A DNA stretch of 64,000 nucleotides from Candidatus Vicinibacter affinis (GTDB taxonomy: Bacteria; Bacteroidota; Bacteroidia; Chitinophagales; Saprospiraceae), in the NCBI GenBank assembly GCA_016714365.1, contig JADJNH010000006.1, forward strand, positions 248,001 through 312,000, in the 5' to 3' direction. Positions 19,155 through 29,100 of the stretch are shown here, piece after piece; the stretch's first letter is position 1; each line of letters starts with the position of its first letter. Both the position numbers and the translations under genes were made by a program. Under the pieces are notes generated by a model that saw nothing but the letters and a program-made list of their open reading frames with translations, was not told the DNA's origin and did not search any database.

Positions 19155-19591
19155 TTACGATTTGAGAACTTGTATCAATGATTTATATTCAGCTGTGTTT
19201 AATATTGCTTCAATACTGGAATTCATATCAATAGAATTCCCATTTCTTACAACTAAATTGCCAAATGTATCAAAGTCTAAACTACTCAAGAATACACTGT
19301 AAGTATTCATGTTTTGGTCCGGACGATTTATCAAAGCATCCAATGTACGCTGATAGATCTTCACCGTAGACCAAAGAGCAGATCCTTTTCCTTGCTGTTG
19401 TGCCTCCCCTGCACCTTAGCAAATTCTGTCGTCAAATCCTGTATCGCCTGCGGTACAGGCTTTAGGTTTGGAATATTATAAGTCTGGGCAACAACTTGGT
19501 CTTTTCCTACCAGTCCTGCAACAAACATAAAAATAGCCACCATGGCCAGCCTTGAAATGAACCCTTTAAGAGAAAATTTCGTTTTTTTCAT
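19155..19591 (-). CDS. Small secreted protein of unknown function, split by a one-base frameshift
   Basis: Two adjoining frames make one protein of about 145 residues. The first (from 19591) has a signal peptide (LAMVAIFMFVAGLVGKDQVVAQ) and reaches TEFAKVQG. The second carries STVKIYQRTLDALINRPDQN through to the end at 19155. They join if the CCCC run at 19406-19409 has one more base, giving a linker EAQQQGKGSALW. I do not recognise the family. It is 40 bp upstream of the giant gene and in the same direction, so it is probably its operon partner. Confidence 0.65.
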
Positions 19592-20529
19592 GAGATTTAG
19601 TTTTGGTTTATTAATATAAAATTTTAAAAAATCCTAATAAATAGTGCTAATTATTTAATAAGCACACAAATAACACTATTCCACTGTCTTCATTAGCATT
19701 AATGAGGATAGTAAAACGACAAAACCCTTCAAAACTTTGAAAGATGATGATAAAACAAACAGTAAAAATGACCGATTTCTTAAGGATTTTGCTTCGCCTT
19801 TTAAAATCAAGCCAGAAGTCTAAACTAGGTAAACATTCAACCCTAATTTTAACAAACCAAAGGTACAAAGATTTATAGTTTAAGTATATAAAATTTTAAA
19901 ATATTTAATAATATAATTTATATTCAATTGATATTCTTTAATTTATATTGATTAAGCAAGTATTATAGCTCTACATGGATGAAATATAGACAATAAAAAT
20001 TCTTGATTAAAGTTAACAGTAAAATAAGTTAAAAAATTAATAAATTCAGCTATTTAAAGTTTACTAGATATTGAAAATGAACCGAAAATTTGGTATGGAG
20101 CAAAGTTTTGAGACTGTTTGGAAGACATTGAAACACAATTAATATGCTATTAAAGTAGATGTTCTCCTTTCAGAATCATCGAAAATAACTATAATTGGCG
20201 CAAACACCAGAATAAGAATGCAGAGAACAGCATCCTTGGAGAGGAAAAGTTGCAATGATTCAGAACACTCAGTTATAAAATATATAAACTAAGCCGGCCC
20301 CATTCACGAGCAGAGTAGCCAAAAAAAATGTTTCTATTTGTGCTAAATTGCGATTAGAGTAGAAAGAGAAGTTACCAAACCTAGCTGAAATTTAAATAAA
20401 AAGTGTTACGGATTATTTGTAATTAAATGTTGTAAAAAAAAAATCGCAACTATAAATAAAGATAGAATTTTCAAGAGTAAACCTCGAATGGAGTATGCAA
20501 TAACTTAAACATATAAAACTGGATTTGAT
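19592..20529. other. AT-rich non-coding stretch
   Basis: No gene is supported on either strand. The proximal part should hold the promoter of the small secreted gene and the giant gene; the distal part runs into the decayed transposase. Confidence 0.5.
19858..19865 (-). promoter_or_regulatory. Candidate -7 element (TACCTTTG) for the frameshifted giant-gene operon
   Basis: CAAAGGTA on the plus strand is TACCTTTG on the minus strand, identical to the two copies upstream of the first giant gene. It would give a leader of about 260 nt. No TTG is found at the usual spacing. Confidence 0.35.
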
Positions 20530-21690
20530 TCAGCCTCATTTGAGTTTGGTACAATATTATATTAATCAAATACTTGATTAAGAGGTGAATAAACTAACTG
20601 GACATCGGTATCCCCATGACGAAAATATCTACAGCCGTTATGGTTATAATCCAAGGAGTGTTCGTTCAGGTTAGAATAAGAAGCCGTCAAGGTCCACCGT
20701 GTAGTCAACAATGAGGCGAGAGCACTTAAGAGCCTTGAAAGTTATCAAATGATGAGGTATTAGAGTCTTGAAAATTCACTGCAGGCTGAACTAAAGGATT
20801 TGAACACTAGTGAATATGCAGGCATAGATTACTATTTATGAGAAAGTTTTGGCTTAAGCAAATCTAATGCAAGCAGCCATTTTGTGGAGGCTACAAAAGA
20901 AAATTTTGAAGAATTTGAAAACAGGAGATTAAAGGATCATAAAATCATGGCCATTATATTAGATGGCAAATACTTGTACGGAGAACAAATGATAATAGCG
21001 TTGGTAATTACAGAAAATGGGGATAAAATAAAACTTGGCATCAAGTAGACAAGCACTCAAAATAGCTTGGCTATTGTACAGTTTTTAAAGGGCTTAATTG
21101 TTCGGGGCTAGGTTTTGATTCTGGGATATTATTTATAATTAAAGGAAGTAAGAGCATTATAAGGCTATTCTGAATGTATTCGGAGAAAAAGCAATAATCC
21201 AAAGATGTGCCTGTCAGAAACGAAAAAACACATTGGCTTCCCTGGAAAAACATGATAAACATTGGGAAAAATCAGAAAAGAAAAAGGCATTACAACAACC
21301 AAATTATAAATTGGTAAAAGAAGCAATACTGTTATTAATAGGAAAGCTTGAACGTATAAATCGACAATCAGCCAATTCCTTTTAAGAAGAACTGGGATAA
21401 TTGTGAACAATACTAAAAAAAGAATTCAATAGTGAATTTAAAGTATCTTTCAGCGCAACAAATTGCATTGAAAACATTAACTCACAAATTCAAAAGTATT
21501 TTGGAAGAGTCAAGTACTGGTCGAGTTCCTAGCATAAGGTATAGATGTTTAAGTCCCGCACTGCTGGATATAGAAACTAAAATGTTAAAGTAGACAATTT
21601 TAAACAGCTTTATAAATTGAAAGAAAAAATTGCAATATTTGCATCCGATTCAAAAAACTTAAAATTTTCAGCTTATAATGGGGCATGATC
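20530..21690 (+). pseudogene. Decayed mutator-type (IS256-like) transposase
   Basis: Conserved transposase stretches can be read in changing plus-strand frames with many stops. In order: EVNKLTGHRYPHDENIYSRY near 20583, a long stretch from GLSKSNASSHFVEATKENFEEF near 20850 through MAIILDGKYLYGEQMIIALV near 20950, then IIQRCACQKRKNTLASLEKH near 21195, ERINRQSANSF, and a C-terminal YKLKEKIAIFASDSKNLKF near 21610. The order and spacing match mutator/IS256-type transposases, with the catalytic-domain segment ILDGK followed by ALVITENGDK. At least six stops or shifts make it non-functional. Exact ends and terminal repeats are not visible. Confidence 0.75.
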
Positions 21691-21728
21691 CTTAGAAATA
21701 GCAAAAGATCATTTAAATTAAAATATAG

Positions 21729-24700
21729 ATGAAAAATATAATATATATAATTATTAATCTGCTGATGATAGTTTTACTCTCATGTTGCGATTCTAAAAAG
21801 TCAAAAAATAATTCCTTAACTGAAACAACAGGGTTCAAATTACTGAGTCCGAATATAACTAATATAAATTTTAAAAACACACTAACAGAAACAGACTCCT
21901 TCAATTATTTCATATACGAAGGTATGTATAATGGAGCAGGTGTTGGACTTTTAGACGTGAATAATGATGGCTTGTTAGATATGATATTGATTTCAAATCA
22001 AGAAACAGATAAACTCTATTTAAATAAGGGGGGGTTTAAATTTGAAGATATTACTAAATCATCGGGTATTAAAAAGTCAAACGAGTGGGAGTCAGGTGTT
22101 ACAATAGCAGATATTAATGCTGATGGGTGGGACGATATTTATATTTCATGTAATTTGTCTGATAATTCTGCTTTCAGAAGAAATAAACTATATATTAATA
22201 ATAAAAACAATACCTTCACTGAAAGTGCTAAATTATTTGGAATTGATGATATTGGTTATTCAATACACGCCAATTTTTTTGATTATGATCTTGACGGGGA
22301 TTTGGATCTATTTGTAGTAAACCAACCACCCAATAATTATGAGTTAAAAAATAAATTGCAACACAAAATAGAACTGAAATATTCCAGCAAGTTTTATGAA
22401 AATATTAATAATAAAAATTTTATTGATAAAAGTAAGGAAACTAATCTGCAAAATAGTTCATATGCGTTAAGTGCCACTATAGGCGACATTTCAAACGATG
22501 GCTGGCCTGATATTTATATTTCAAACGACTATGAAGAGCCCGACCAGCTATTTATAAATAATAAAAATAAAACTTTTACCAATATATCGAATACCTCACT
22601 ACGGCATATGAGCAATTTTAGTATGGGTGTAGATATAGCGGATTTCAATAATGATGGTTGGCTTGATATATATACTGTAGATATGGTTTCTGAAGACCAC
22701 TATAGGAATAAAACAAATATGGGTGCTATGAATCCAGATAAATTCTGGAATTTGGTAAGTAACGGTTATCATTTCCAATATATGTATAATTCAATGCAAT
22801 TGAATCAAGGAAATGGTTTATTTAGCGAAATAGCTCATATGTTAGGAATTGCTCAAACCGATTGGTCCTTTGCCGCATTATTTGCAGATTTTGATAATGA
22901 TGGTAATAAAGATATATTCATTACCAATGGAATGCTTCGAGATGTAAGAAATAAAGATATTGAAATTAAAAAGAAGGAAATATTTGAAAAAATGGCAAAA
23001 GAGAATATTCATAAATTAGCACAATCTTCTCTTACAAAATTCTTAGACATATTGCCATCCGAACCAATAAGAAACTATCTATACAAAAACACTGGAAACC
23101 TTGGTTTTCAAAATGTGACAACTAAGTGGAATTTAAATGAAAAATCATTTTCTCAGGGCGCTGCATACGGAGATTTGGATAACGATGGAGACTTAGACCT
23201 TGTAGTTAACAATTTAAATCAACCGGCTTTTGTATATGAAAATCTCAATCAAGGAAATTATATTAACATTAAACTATTAGGTAGCAATTTCAACACTAAA
23301 AGCATTGGCGCTCGAGCCGTTTTATATTCTAACAATAAGTTACAAATGTGTGAAATGACAAATGTTAGAGGGTATATGTCAACTTCAGAATTAAGCATAC
23401 ATTTTGGATTAGGAGCATCAAATAAAGTAGATTCATTATTAATTCGATGGCCTTCTGGTAAATCAATGAAAATTTATAATCCAAAAATAAACCAAAATTT
23501 ATTATTTAAAGAAGCTGATGCAAAAGATTTTTTTGAATCCCAATTTAACCAAACAATTAAAAAGGTTTTATCGGTTGAAATAACATCTGAATTATTGCAA
23601 GGAATTCAACATAAAGAGAATATGTTTGATGACTATGCAAGAGAAATATTGCTGCCTTATAAAATGTCTACATTAGGTCCATGCTTAGATATTGGAGATG
23701 TAAACAATGACCAATTAACTGATTTTTATCTTGGTGGGTCATCTAATTTAGATGGTCAATTATTCTTGCAAAATGAGTTTGGCGGTTTTATAAAATCAGA
23801 ATTTGGACCAAAGAAGTTGTATAAGGAATGCGAGGAAGTTGACGCTCTATTTTTTGACATGGATGATGATAAAGATCTTGATTTATTTGTTGCCTCTGGT
23901 GGAAATGAAAATTCTCTTAAATCCAATGGTATGAAACAGCAAATTTATAAAAACAATGGCACCGGCAAATTTAGTGAAGCATCAATTCAACTTCCTACAC
24001 TTAACGCTAGTCTAGGTATCGTAAAAAATGGAGATTTCGATAATGATGGCGACGAAGATTTGTTTTTAGGGGGACGCCAAATCCCAGGAAAGTATGGGAT
24101 TTCTTGCCCGTCATTTATCCTAAAAAATGACAAAGGAATCTTCAAGAATGCTACAAAAGATATTTGCCCTATAATGACAAAGGATTTTGGTAATGTTACA
24201 GATGCTTGTTGGTTGGATATTGATAATGACAGTGATTTGGATTTGTTAATTGTGGGTGAGTGGATGCCTTTAAGGGTTTTTATAAATGACTCCTACAAAT
24301 TAGTTGAGAAGACAAAAGATTTTGGGATCGAAAATTCAAGGGGTTGGTGGAATACAATAGCTTTTGCAGATTTTGACAATGACGGGGATTTTGATCTTGT
24401 AGCCGGGAATGCTGGATTGAATACTAAGTTTAAAACTTCAATTCAGAATCCTTTTAAAGTATATTTGGGTGATTTCGATAAGAATAGTTCACATGATATC
24501 TACTTAAGTGCTTATGACATAGATGGAAATTATTATCCAGTTCGAGGTAAACAATGTAGTTCTGAGCAAATGCCATTTATAAATAATAAATATAAAACAT
24601 ATGCTGAATTTGCCAGATCAAACATTGAAAATATCCTAGATGGAAAAATGGAAAATGCAGTTATTAAAGAAGTAGATGAATTTAGATCTGTTTGCTTTGA

Positions 24701-25049
24701 AAACAAAGGAGGAAGATTTGAAATTACATCATTACCTATCGAATCACAAATTTCTCCAATTCACTCTTTTATTATAATTGATATCAATTCTGATAAGCTA
24801 TATGACATAATATACTGTGGAAATTATTATAATCGAGAAGTAGAAACTACACGAAGTGATGCAGGAATTGGTGGAGTTCTCCTTAATAAAGGAAATATGA
24901 ATTTTGTACATATGCCATTTAACTTAACTGGATTAAAGTTATTTCGAGATGCCAGAGAAATGAGAGTATTAACAGTCAAGGAAAAAATCATTTTATTAAC
25001 TGCCAACAATAATGAAATTTTACAAGCAAATCAATTGTTTCTTCGCTAA
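21729..25049 (+). CDS. FG-GAP/VCBS-repeat lipoprotein with ASPIC/UnbV domain (CRTAC1-like)
   Basis: This 1106-residue protein has a lipoprotein signal peptide with a lipobox LLSC at Cys19. About fourteen D-x-[DN]-x-D-G-x-x-D repeats run through it (DVNNDGLLDM, DINADGWDDI, DFDNDGNKDI, DLDNDGDLDL), the calcium-binding loops of an FG-GAP beta-propeller. An ASPIC/UnbV domain lies near residues 520-590 (IGARAVLYSN, RGYMSTSELSIHFGLG, VDSLLIRWPSG). This is the CRTAC1-like architecture common in Bacteroidota, often with two propellers as here. It should be anchored in the outer membrane; the ligand is unknown. The gene is intact but lies between two decayed transposases, and its codons are very AT-rich, which suggests transfer. 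Confidence 0.85.
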   Translation: MKNIIYIIINLLMIVLLSCCDSKKSKNNSLTETTGFKLLSPNITNINFKNTLTETDSFNYFIYEGMYNGAGVGLLDVNNDGLLDMILISNQETDKLYLNKGGFKFEDITKSSGIKKSNEWESGVTIADINADGWDDIYISCNLSDNSAFRRNKLYINNKNNTFTESAKLFGIDDIGYSIHANFFDYDLDGDLDLFVVNQPPNNYELKNKLQHKIELKYSSKFYENINNKNFIDKSKETNLQNSSYALSATIGDISNDGWPDIYISNDYEEPDQLFINNKNKTFTNISNTSLRHMSNFSMGVDIADFNNDGWLDIYTVDMVSEDHYRNKTNMGAMNPDKFWNLVSNGYHFQYMYNSMQLNQGNGLFSEIAHMLGIAQTDWSFAALFADFDNDGNKDIFITNGMLRDVRNKDIEIKKKEIFEKMAKENIHKLAQSSLTKFLDILPSEPIRNYLYKNTGNLGFQNVTTKWNLNEKSFSQGAAYGDLDNDGDLDLVVNNLNQPAFVYENLNQGNYINIKLLGSNFNTKSIGARAVLYSNNKLQMCEMTNVRGYMSTSELSIHFGLGASNKVDSLLIRWPSGKSMKIYNPKINQNLLFKEADAKDFFESQFNQTIKKVLSVEITSELLQGIQHKENMFDDYAREILLPYKMSTLGPCLDIGDVNNDQLTDFYLGGSSNLDGQLFLQNEFGGFIKSEFGPKKLYKECEEVDALFFDMDDDKDLDLFVASGGNENSLKSNGMKQQIYKNNGTGKFSEASIQLPTLNASLGIVKNGDFDNDGDEDLFLGGRQIPGKYGISCPSFILKNDKGIFKNATKDICPIMTKDFGNVTDACWLDIDNDSDLDLLIVGEWMPLRVFINDSYKLVEKTKDFGIENSRGWWNTIAFADFDNDGDFDLVAGNAGLNTKFKTSIQNPFKVYLGDFDKNSSHDIYLSAYDIDGNYYPVRGKQCSSEQMPFINNKYKTYAEFARSNIENILDGKMENAVIKEVDEFRSVCFENKGGRFEITSLPIESQISPIHSFIIIDINSDKLYDIIYCGNYYNREVETTRSDAGIGGVLLNKGNMNFVHMPFNLTGLKLFRDAREMRVLTVKEKIILLTANNNEILQANQLFLR

Positions 25050-25398
25050 GATCCTATTTTTACTAAAATAAATTTCTGAGTGAAGAAAATAGAAGTAATT
25101 CAATTTCAAAAAAAATACTTTTCTTATTTTGGCAATGTACTGATTTTTAGTTGGTGGTTTTTTTAAAAAATTGAATTAACCCAGAATTGTCATTAGGTCT
25201 ATTTTTTAACGACGGTCATTAGAAAATGGCCTACATAATAATAAGAAAACCAACAATTTGAATTTGATTCTAATTTTTCAAAACGACTTACTTTTAAATA
25301 TTAAAATGTTTCTGAAAGAAATGGATTTTAAGATTGAATAGTATCCGTTCATCTAACAGCCATCTGTCACTATAGTTTATAGCTTCGTGCAAAAATAA
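25050..25398. other. AT-rich non-coding stretch
   Basis: I see no gene, terminator or RNA in this 349-bp stretch between the FG-GAP lipoprotein and the decayed IS66-type element. Confidence 0.5.
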
Positions 25399-25800
25399 GT
25401 ATGCCAAAAGAAAGTTTTGAGAAATTGCAAGAAGGCTACAGGAATAGTAATCTGAGCTTAAAAAGTTACTTAACAGGAAAGCATTTGTCTGTGTCTCAAT
25501 ATTTTAATGGAAGAAAAAGCATTACCGTAGGCCAAGAGAATTGTCAGGTCAATTTGTGAAAATCACATCCAAGATAAATAAGAATCAAAATTTGGCAGAA
25601 ATTGTTCTGCAATATCCGAATCGAATAAGAATAATCTTCGAGAGTTAACCTGAGAATAAAATTCTAATAGAGTTAGTACAATCTTGAAATGATTCCATTT
25701 ACAAGTGGGCATCAATATTTTATGTACACTCGAACTACAGATATGCGTAAAGAGCACAATGGTTTATCCCAAATTTTTCAATTTCAAAGAGTTATAATGA
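25399..25800 (+). pseudogene. Decayed IS66-type orfA and start of orfB
   Basis: The plus strand opens with MPKESFEKLQEGYRNSNLSL, then after a frameshift continues WKKKHYRRPRELSGQFVKI, and YPNRIRIIFES. That is the HTH, the Y-W-R-K-K-type motif and the YPNG-R-I-like segment of the small IS66-type OrfA protein. A following stretch (FYVHSNYRYA) resembles the start of the IS66 TnpB protein. Stops and shifts make it a pseudogene. Similarity is judged by eye only. Confidence 0.5.
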
Positions 25801-26258
25801 CACAAATATCTGATTATAAATAAATTAATGGAATACTTATCTTGTAAAAAAAACTTACATGGATTTTGGTGGGTTTAATATTAATTACAGCTCCAAAGAA
25901 GTAACTCCAGAGAGAGGGAATATTTCTAATGTAAGAATTGCTTAATAATACAGGAACCAAGCTTAAGATGGAAAAATTAGGGATACCTCAGAGTGTCTCA
26001 CCTAATGGATTGAAAGTTATAGATATAGTTGCTTCATTTTTTGTATCCGTTTAGTGTGGTGCGAACAACCTATTACAAACAGAACATATTCGATATTATA
26101 AAGCATTAAAGAAAATTTTTAAATTAAAGAAAATACCAACTCATGTTACGTTTGGTATATTTTTTAAGAAATTCTTCCTCCTCCAGTTCTTTATTTCCTT
26201 CAACTTTATATCTTTCTTTTTGTTAAAGATGCATTGTTCACCAATAAAATAATATCCT
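25801..26258. other. Non-coding stretch upstream of superoxide dismutase
   Basis: No gene is supported. Short open stretches here may be more remains of the IS66-type element, but I could not match them. The last 60 bp are very T-rich and probably hold the sod promoter, though no TAnnTTTG element is visible. Confidence 0.45.
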
Positions 26259-26867
26259 ATGTCTTTTGTCCTTGCTGATCTACCTTATCCACCGCAATCC
26301 CTTGAGCCACATATAGATACAAGAACCATGGAAATACACCATGGAAAACACCATGCCGCTTACACCAATAATCTCAACAATGCCATAAAGGATACTCCCT
26401 TGGAAAATATGTCCATAGAAGATATCCTTAAGAATCTGGACATGAGCAACATGCCTGTTCGCAACAATTGCGGAGGATTTTATAACCACAATCTGTTCTG
26501 GAACATGATGTCTCCAAGAGGTGGTGGATTACCGAGAGGAATTGTCGCGGAAGCCATTGATGCTAATTTTGAAAGCTTTGATTCGTTTAAAGAAAAATTT
26601 GCACAGGCAGCAATTTCCAGATTTGGTTCCGGTTGGGCGTGGTTATGTGTTCATCCCGGTGGAAAGTTGGAGATTTGCTCTACCCCAAATCAGGACAATC
26701 CCCTGATGCCCAATACAGGCTGCGGTGGTGCTCCGGTACTTGCGCTCGATGTCTGGGAGCATGCCTACTACCTGCATTACCAAAACAGACGACCTGACTA
26801 TGTACAGGGCTTTTTCAATGTGGTCAACTGGGAAGAAGTAGAATCCAGATATCTTGCCGGAAAATAA
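26259..26867 (+). CDS. Superoxide dismutase [Fe/Mn]
   Basis: This 202-residue enzyme converts superoxide to hydrogen peroxide and oxygen. The four metal ligands are visible: His27 (MEIHHGKHH), His77 (FYNHNLFW), Asp164 and His168 (LDVWEHAYYLHYQNRRPDY). The length is normal and no signal peptide is present, so it is cytoplasmic. The motifs GSGWAWL and STPNQDNPL, and a Gly rather than Gln in the active-site NCGG stretch, point to the Mn or cambialistic type. The stop codon lies 14 bp inside the next gene (cutC), so the two are translationally coupled. Confidence 0.95.
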   Translation: MSFVLADLPYPPQSLEPHIDTRTMEIHHGKHHAAYTNNLNNAIKDTPLENMSIEDILKNLDMSNMPVRNNCGGFYNHNLFWNMMSPRGGGLPRGIVAEAIDANFESFDSFKEKFAQAAISRFGSGWAWLCVHPGGKLEICSTPNQDNPLMPNTGCGGAPVLALDVWEHAYYLHYQNRRPDYVQGFFNVVNWEEVESRYLAGK

Positions 26868-27576
26868 AGATCCTAAACCTGTTTTTGAACTTTGTACAGC
26901 AAGTGTACAGGCGGTTGAATTGGCCGCTGTTCATCAGCTCAAGGCCATAGAACTTTGTACCGATCTGCATTGCGGTGGCGTTACACCTTCTATGGGATTG
27001 GTTCGATTTGCCAGAGAAAGATTCTTCGGCGAACTGGCAATTTTAATCCGTACCCGACCGGGTGATTTTGTTTATTCTCCCTCAGAAAAAAGGATCATGC
27101 TGGACGATGTAAGAAAATATGTGGATTTGGGCGTGGATGCATTTGTGGTGGGAGGGCTGACCGCTGAAGGGCTTATAGACGAGCCTTTCCTGGAAGATAT
27201 AATGACTGTGTCCTGTGGATTGAATCTTTGCTTTCATAAAGCCTTTGATGAGCTGACGGATCAAATGAAGGGTCTGAACACCTTGATTGATTTTCAATGG
27301 GACAGAGTGCTTACTTCAGGAGGCGCCGCCAATGCAAGTCTGGGAATTCCCCAAATAAAAAAACTAAATGATCTCTCTGAAAACAAAATATGTGTGATGC
27401 CCGGAGGAGGCATTCGCAGTGCCAATGTCCTAGAAATCATAGAATCCACCGGATGTTCCAGAATTCATGCAGCATTGCGAAAAGAAAGCATTTCGAATCC
27501 GACCATTCAATATCAACCACAGAATGCAGACCTTACAGATCAGGAGGAACTCCTTCGATTTTTAAAATACTTTTGA
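26854..27576 (+). CDS. cutC: CutC family protein (copper homeostasis)
   Basis: The 240-residue protein has the CutC TIM-barrel signature: FELCTASVQAVELA, IELCTDLHCGGVTPS, IRTRPGDFVYS, VVGGLTAEGLID, FHKAFDEL, RVLTSGGAANA and MPGGGIRSANV. CutC was linked to copper tolerance, though its real biochemical function is unsettled. The likely start is a TTG inside the 3' end of sod (no in-frame ATG precedes the conserved PVFELC), so the frame overlaps sod by 14 bp. The coupling suggests a joint role in metal or oxidative stress. Confidence 0.9.
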   Translation: MPENKDPKPVFELCTASVQAVELAAVHQLKAIELCTDLHCGGVTPSMGLVRFARERFFGELAILIRTRPGDFVYSPSEKRIMLDDVRKYVDLGVDAFVVGGLTAEGLIDEPFLEDIMTVSCGLNLCFHKAFDELTDQMKGLNTLIDFQWDRVLTSGGAANASLGIPQIKKLNDLSENKICVMPGGGIRSANVLEIIESTGCSRIHAALRKESISNPTIQYQPQNADLTDQEELLRFLKYF

Positions 27577-27836
27577 TTTTACAAAATAGATAACTGCATT
27601 TTGGTTCAGCTTAATTTATTTTCCTGCATTTCTTAAATCCATTTTCAAGGCTTCGCACCAATTGTCGGCTTTTCTAAAACAAAAAGTAATTTTTTAAATC
27701 CGATGTTCAGGAATCCTGTTAATTTTACTTCATGGCCTGGCCATTGATTCTTCGTTACTTTTAAGTTCATTCTACTATTTATTTCATAAAATTATCATGA
27801 ATGATAAATATTGAATTTTTAAAACGTGTTCTCTGC

Positions 27837-28322
27837 ATGAAACTCAATAAATTCTTTTTATTTAAAACACTTTTGATTGGCATTTCTTTATTAATTGCCA
27901 ATCCTTCCAGTTATGGACAGAACATAAATCCTAACTTTGATTCAACACTTGCAAAAACGCTTGGCGGGGATGACTTTGGAATGAAAAAATACATTCTGGT
28001 CATGCTAAAAACCGGGAGCAACAATATGGCAGACAAAGTCACCAGAGACAGCCTGTTCAAATTACACCTGAAAAATATTGGACGGCTGGCTGATTCCGGA
28101 AAGTTAATCGTCGCTGGTCCACTTGGTAAAAATGATCGATCATACCGAGGGATTTTTATTTTAAATGTCACATCCTTGGATGAAGCTCAGGAATTGTTGC
28201 AAACAGACCCTGCCGTGGAGCAGAAACTTTTGGAAGCCGAACTTTTCCAATGGTATGGTTCTGCAGCTTTACCGGAATACTTAAAGTCCCATAAAAAAAT
28301 AGAAAAATATTCACCCGGGTAA
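27837..28322 (+). CDS. Exported YciI-like domain protein
   Basis: Counting from the ATG at 27837, the protein has 161 residues. I prefer this start to an in-frame ATG at 27801 because it gives a normal signal peptide (KLNKFFLFKTLLIGISLLIA, cleavage after SYGQ). The mature part has the YciI ferredoxin-like fold: KKYILVMLKTG, HLKNIGRLADSGKLIVAGPLG, RGIFILNVTSLDEAQ and LFQWYGSAALPEYL. YciI proteins are usually cytoplasmic; a secreted form is common in Bacteroidota. Function unknown. A weak hairpin (CGAT/ATCG) followed by eight T lies just after the stop. Confidence 0.8.
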   Translation: MKLNKFFLFKTLLIGISLLIANPSSYGQNINPNFDSTLAKTLGGDDFGMKKYILVMLKTGSNNMADKVTRDSLFKLHLKNIGRLADSGKLIVAGPLGKNDRSYRGIFILNVTSLDEAQELLQTDPAVEQKLLEAELFQWYGSAALPEYLKSHKKIEKYSPG

Positions 28323-28454
28323 TTCCAATTTTACCGATGCTTAAATCGCTTTTTTTTAGAAATCACTTGGTTTTTTCTTCCTTGGACATCACAAGTTTGA
28401 CGGGAGAAAAAGCAAACTAAATAATCTTAATTTCGGAATAGTAATAATCATTCG

Positions 28455-28928
28455 ATGACTACACTTGTTCACACCTCTGCCGACCATGTAGACTTCCTCG
28501 AACTTGTAAAAGAATTGGATGCTGAACTAAAAATCCGGGATGGTGAAGAACACTCGTTTTATGCACCGCACAATAAGCTGGATAAAATCATTTTTGTCAC
28601 CATAGCCTTTCATCAAAATATGGCCGTTGGGTGCGGGGCTTTAAAGGAATTCTCTGTAGACAGTCTGGAAGTTAAAAGAATGTATGTGCGTCCGGAAAAC
28701 CGGGGACATGGAATTGCAGGTAAAATTTTGAATGAACTGGAAAATCAAACTGCAATGCTTGGTTATTCCAGATGTGTTTTGGAAACCGGAAAAAATCAAC
28801 CGGAAGCAATCAGTCTTTATGAAAAGAATGGCTATAAAAGAATTCCAAATTATGGACCCTATCAAAATATATCCAACAGTGTGTGTTTTGAAAAAAAAAT
28901 TAATCCTATAATGCAAAGCACTGTTTAA
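28455..28928 (+). CDS. GNAT family N-acetyltransferase
   Basis: The 157-residue protein has the GNAT core: VGCGALKEF (beta 4), KRMYVRPENRGHGIAGKILNEL (motif A with the acetyl-CoA-binding R-G-x-G-I-A loop), and RCVLETGKNQPEAISLYEKNGYKRI (motif B). It acetylates an amine on an unknown substrate in the cytoplasm. It stands alone between a YciI gene and a protease gene, with 130-170 bp gaps on each side. Confidence 0.9.
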   Translation: MTTLVHTSADHVDFLELVKELDAELKIRDGEEHSFYAPHNKLDKIIFVTIAFHQNMAVGCGALKEFSVDSLEVKRMYVRPENRGHGIAGKILNELENQTAMLGYSRCVLETGKNQPEAISLYEKNGYKRIPNYGPYQNISNSVCFEKKINPIMQSTV

Positions 28929-29100
28929 AAAATGGAATACTAAGTAGATGATATCTGCCTCAAAGTTCAAATTATAAGCCTACTTATTAAATCCCAAAAA
29001 AAATGAAACTTTTTAGAAATGGATTTCTCAAAGTTGATGCAATCAAAAAATCGTAAAAACTACCCGAAAAACTTCCCGCATACTGAGTACTTTTGCACGT

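Noticed and set aside
19647..19868. Minus-strand ORF of 73 residues
   Set aside because: No signal, no conserved motif, and it lies in the AT-rich leader of the giant-gene operon.
21071..21410. Minus-strand ORFs of 63 and 81 residues
   Set aside because: They lie opposite the decayed mutator-type transposase, have no recognisable features, and follow its reverse reading.
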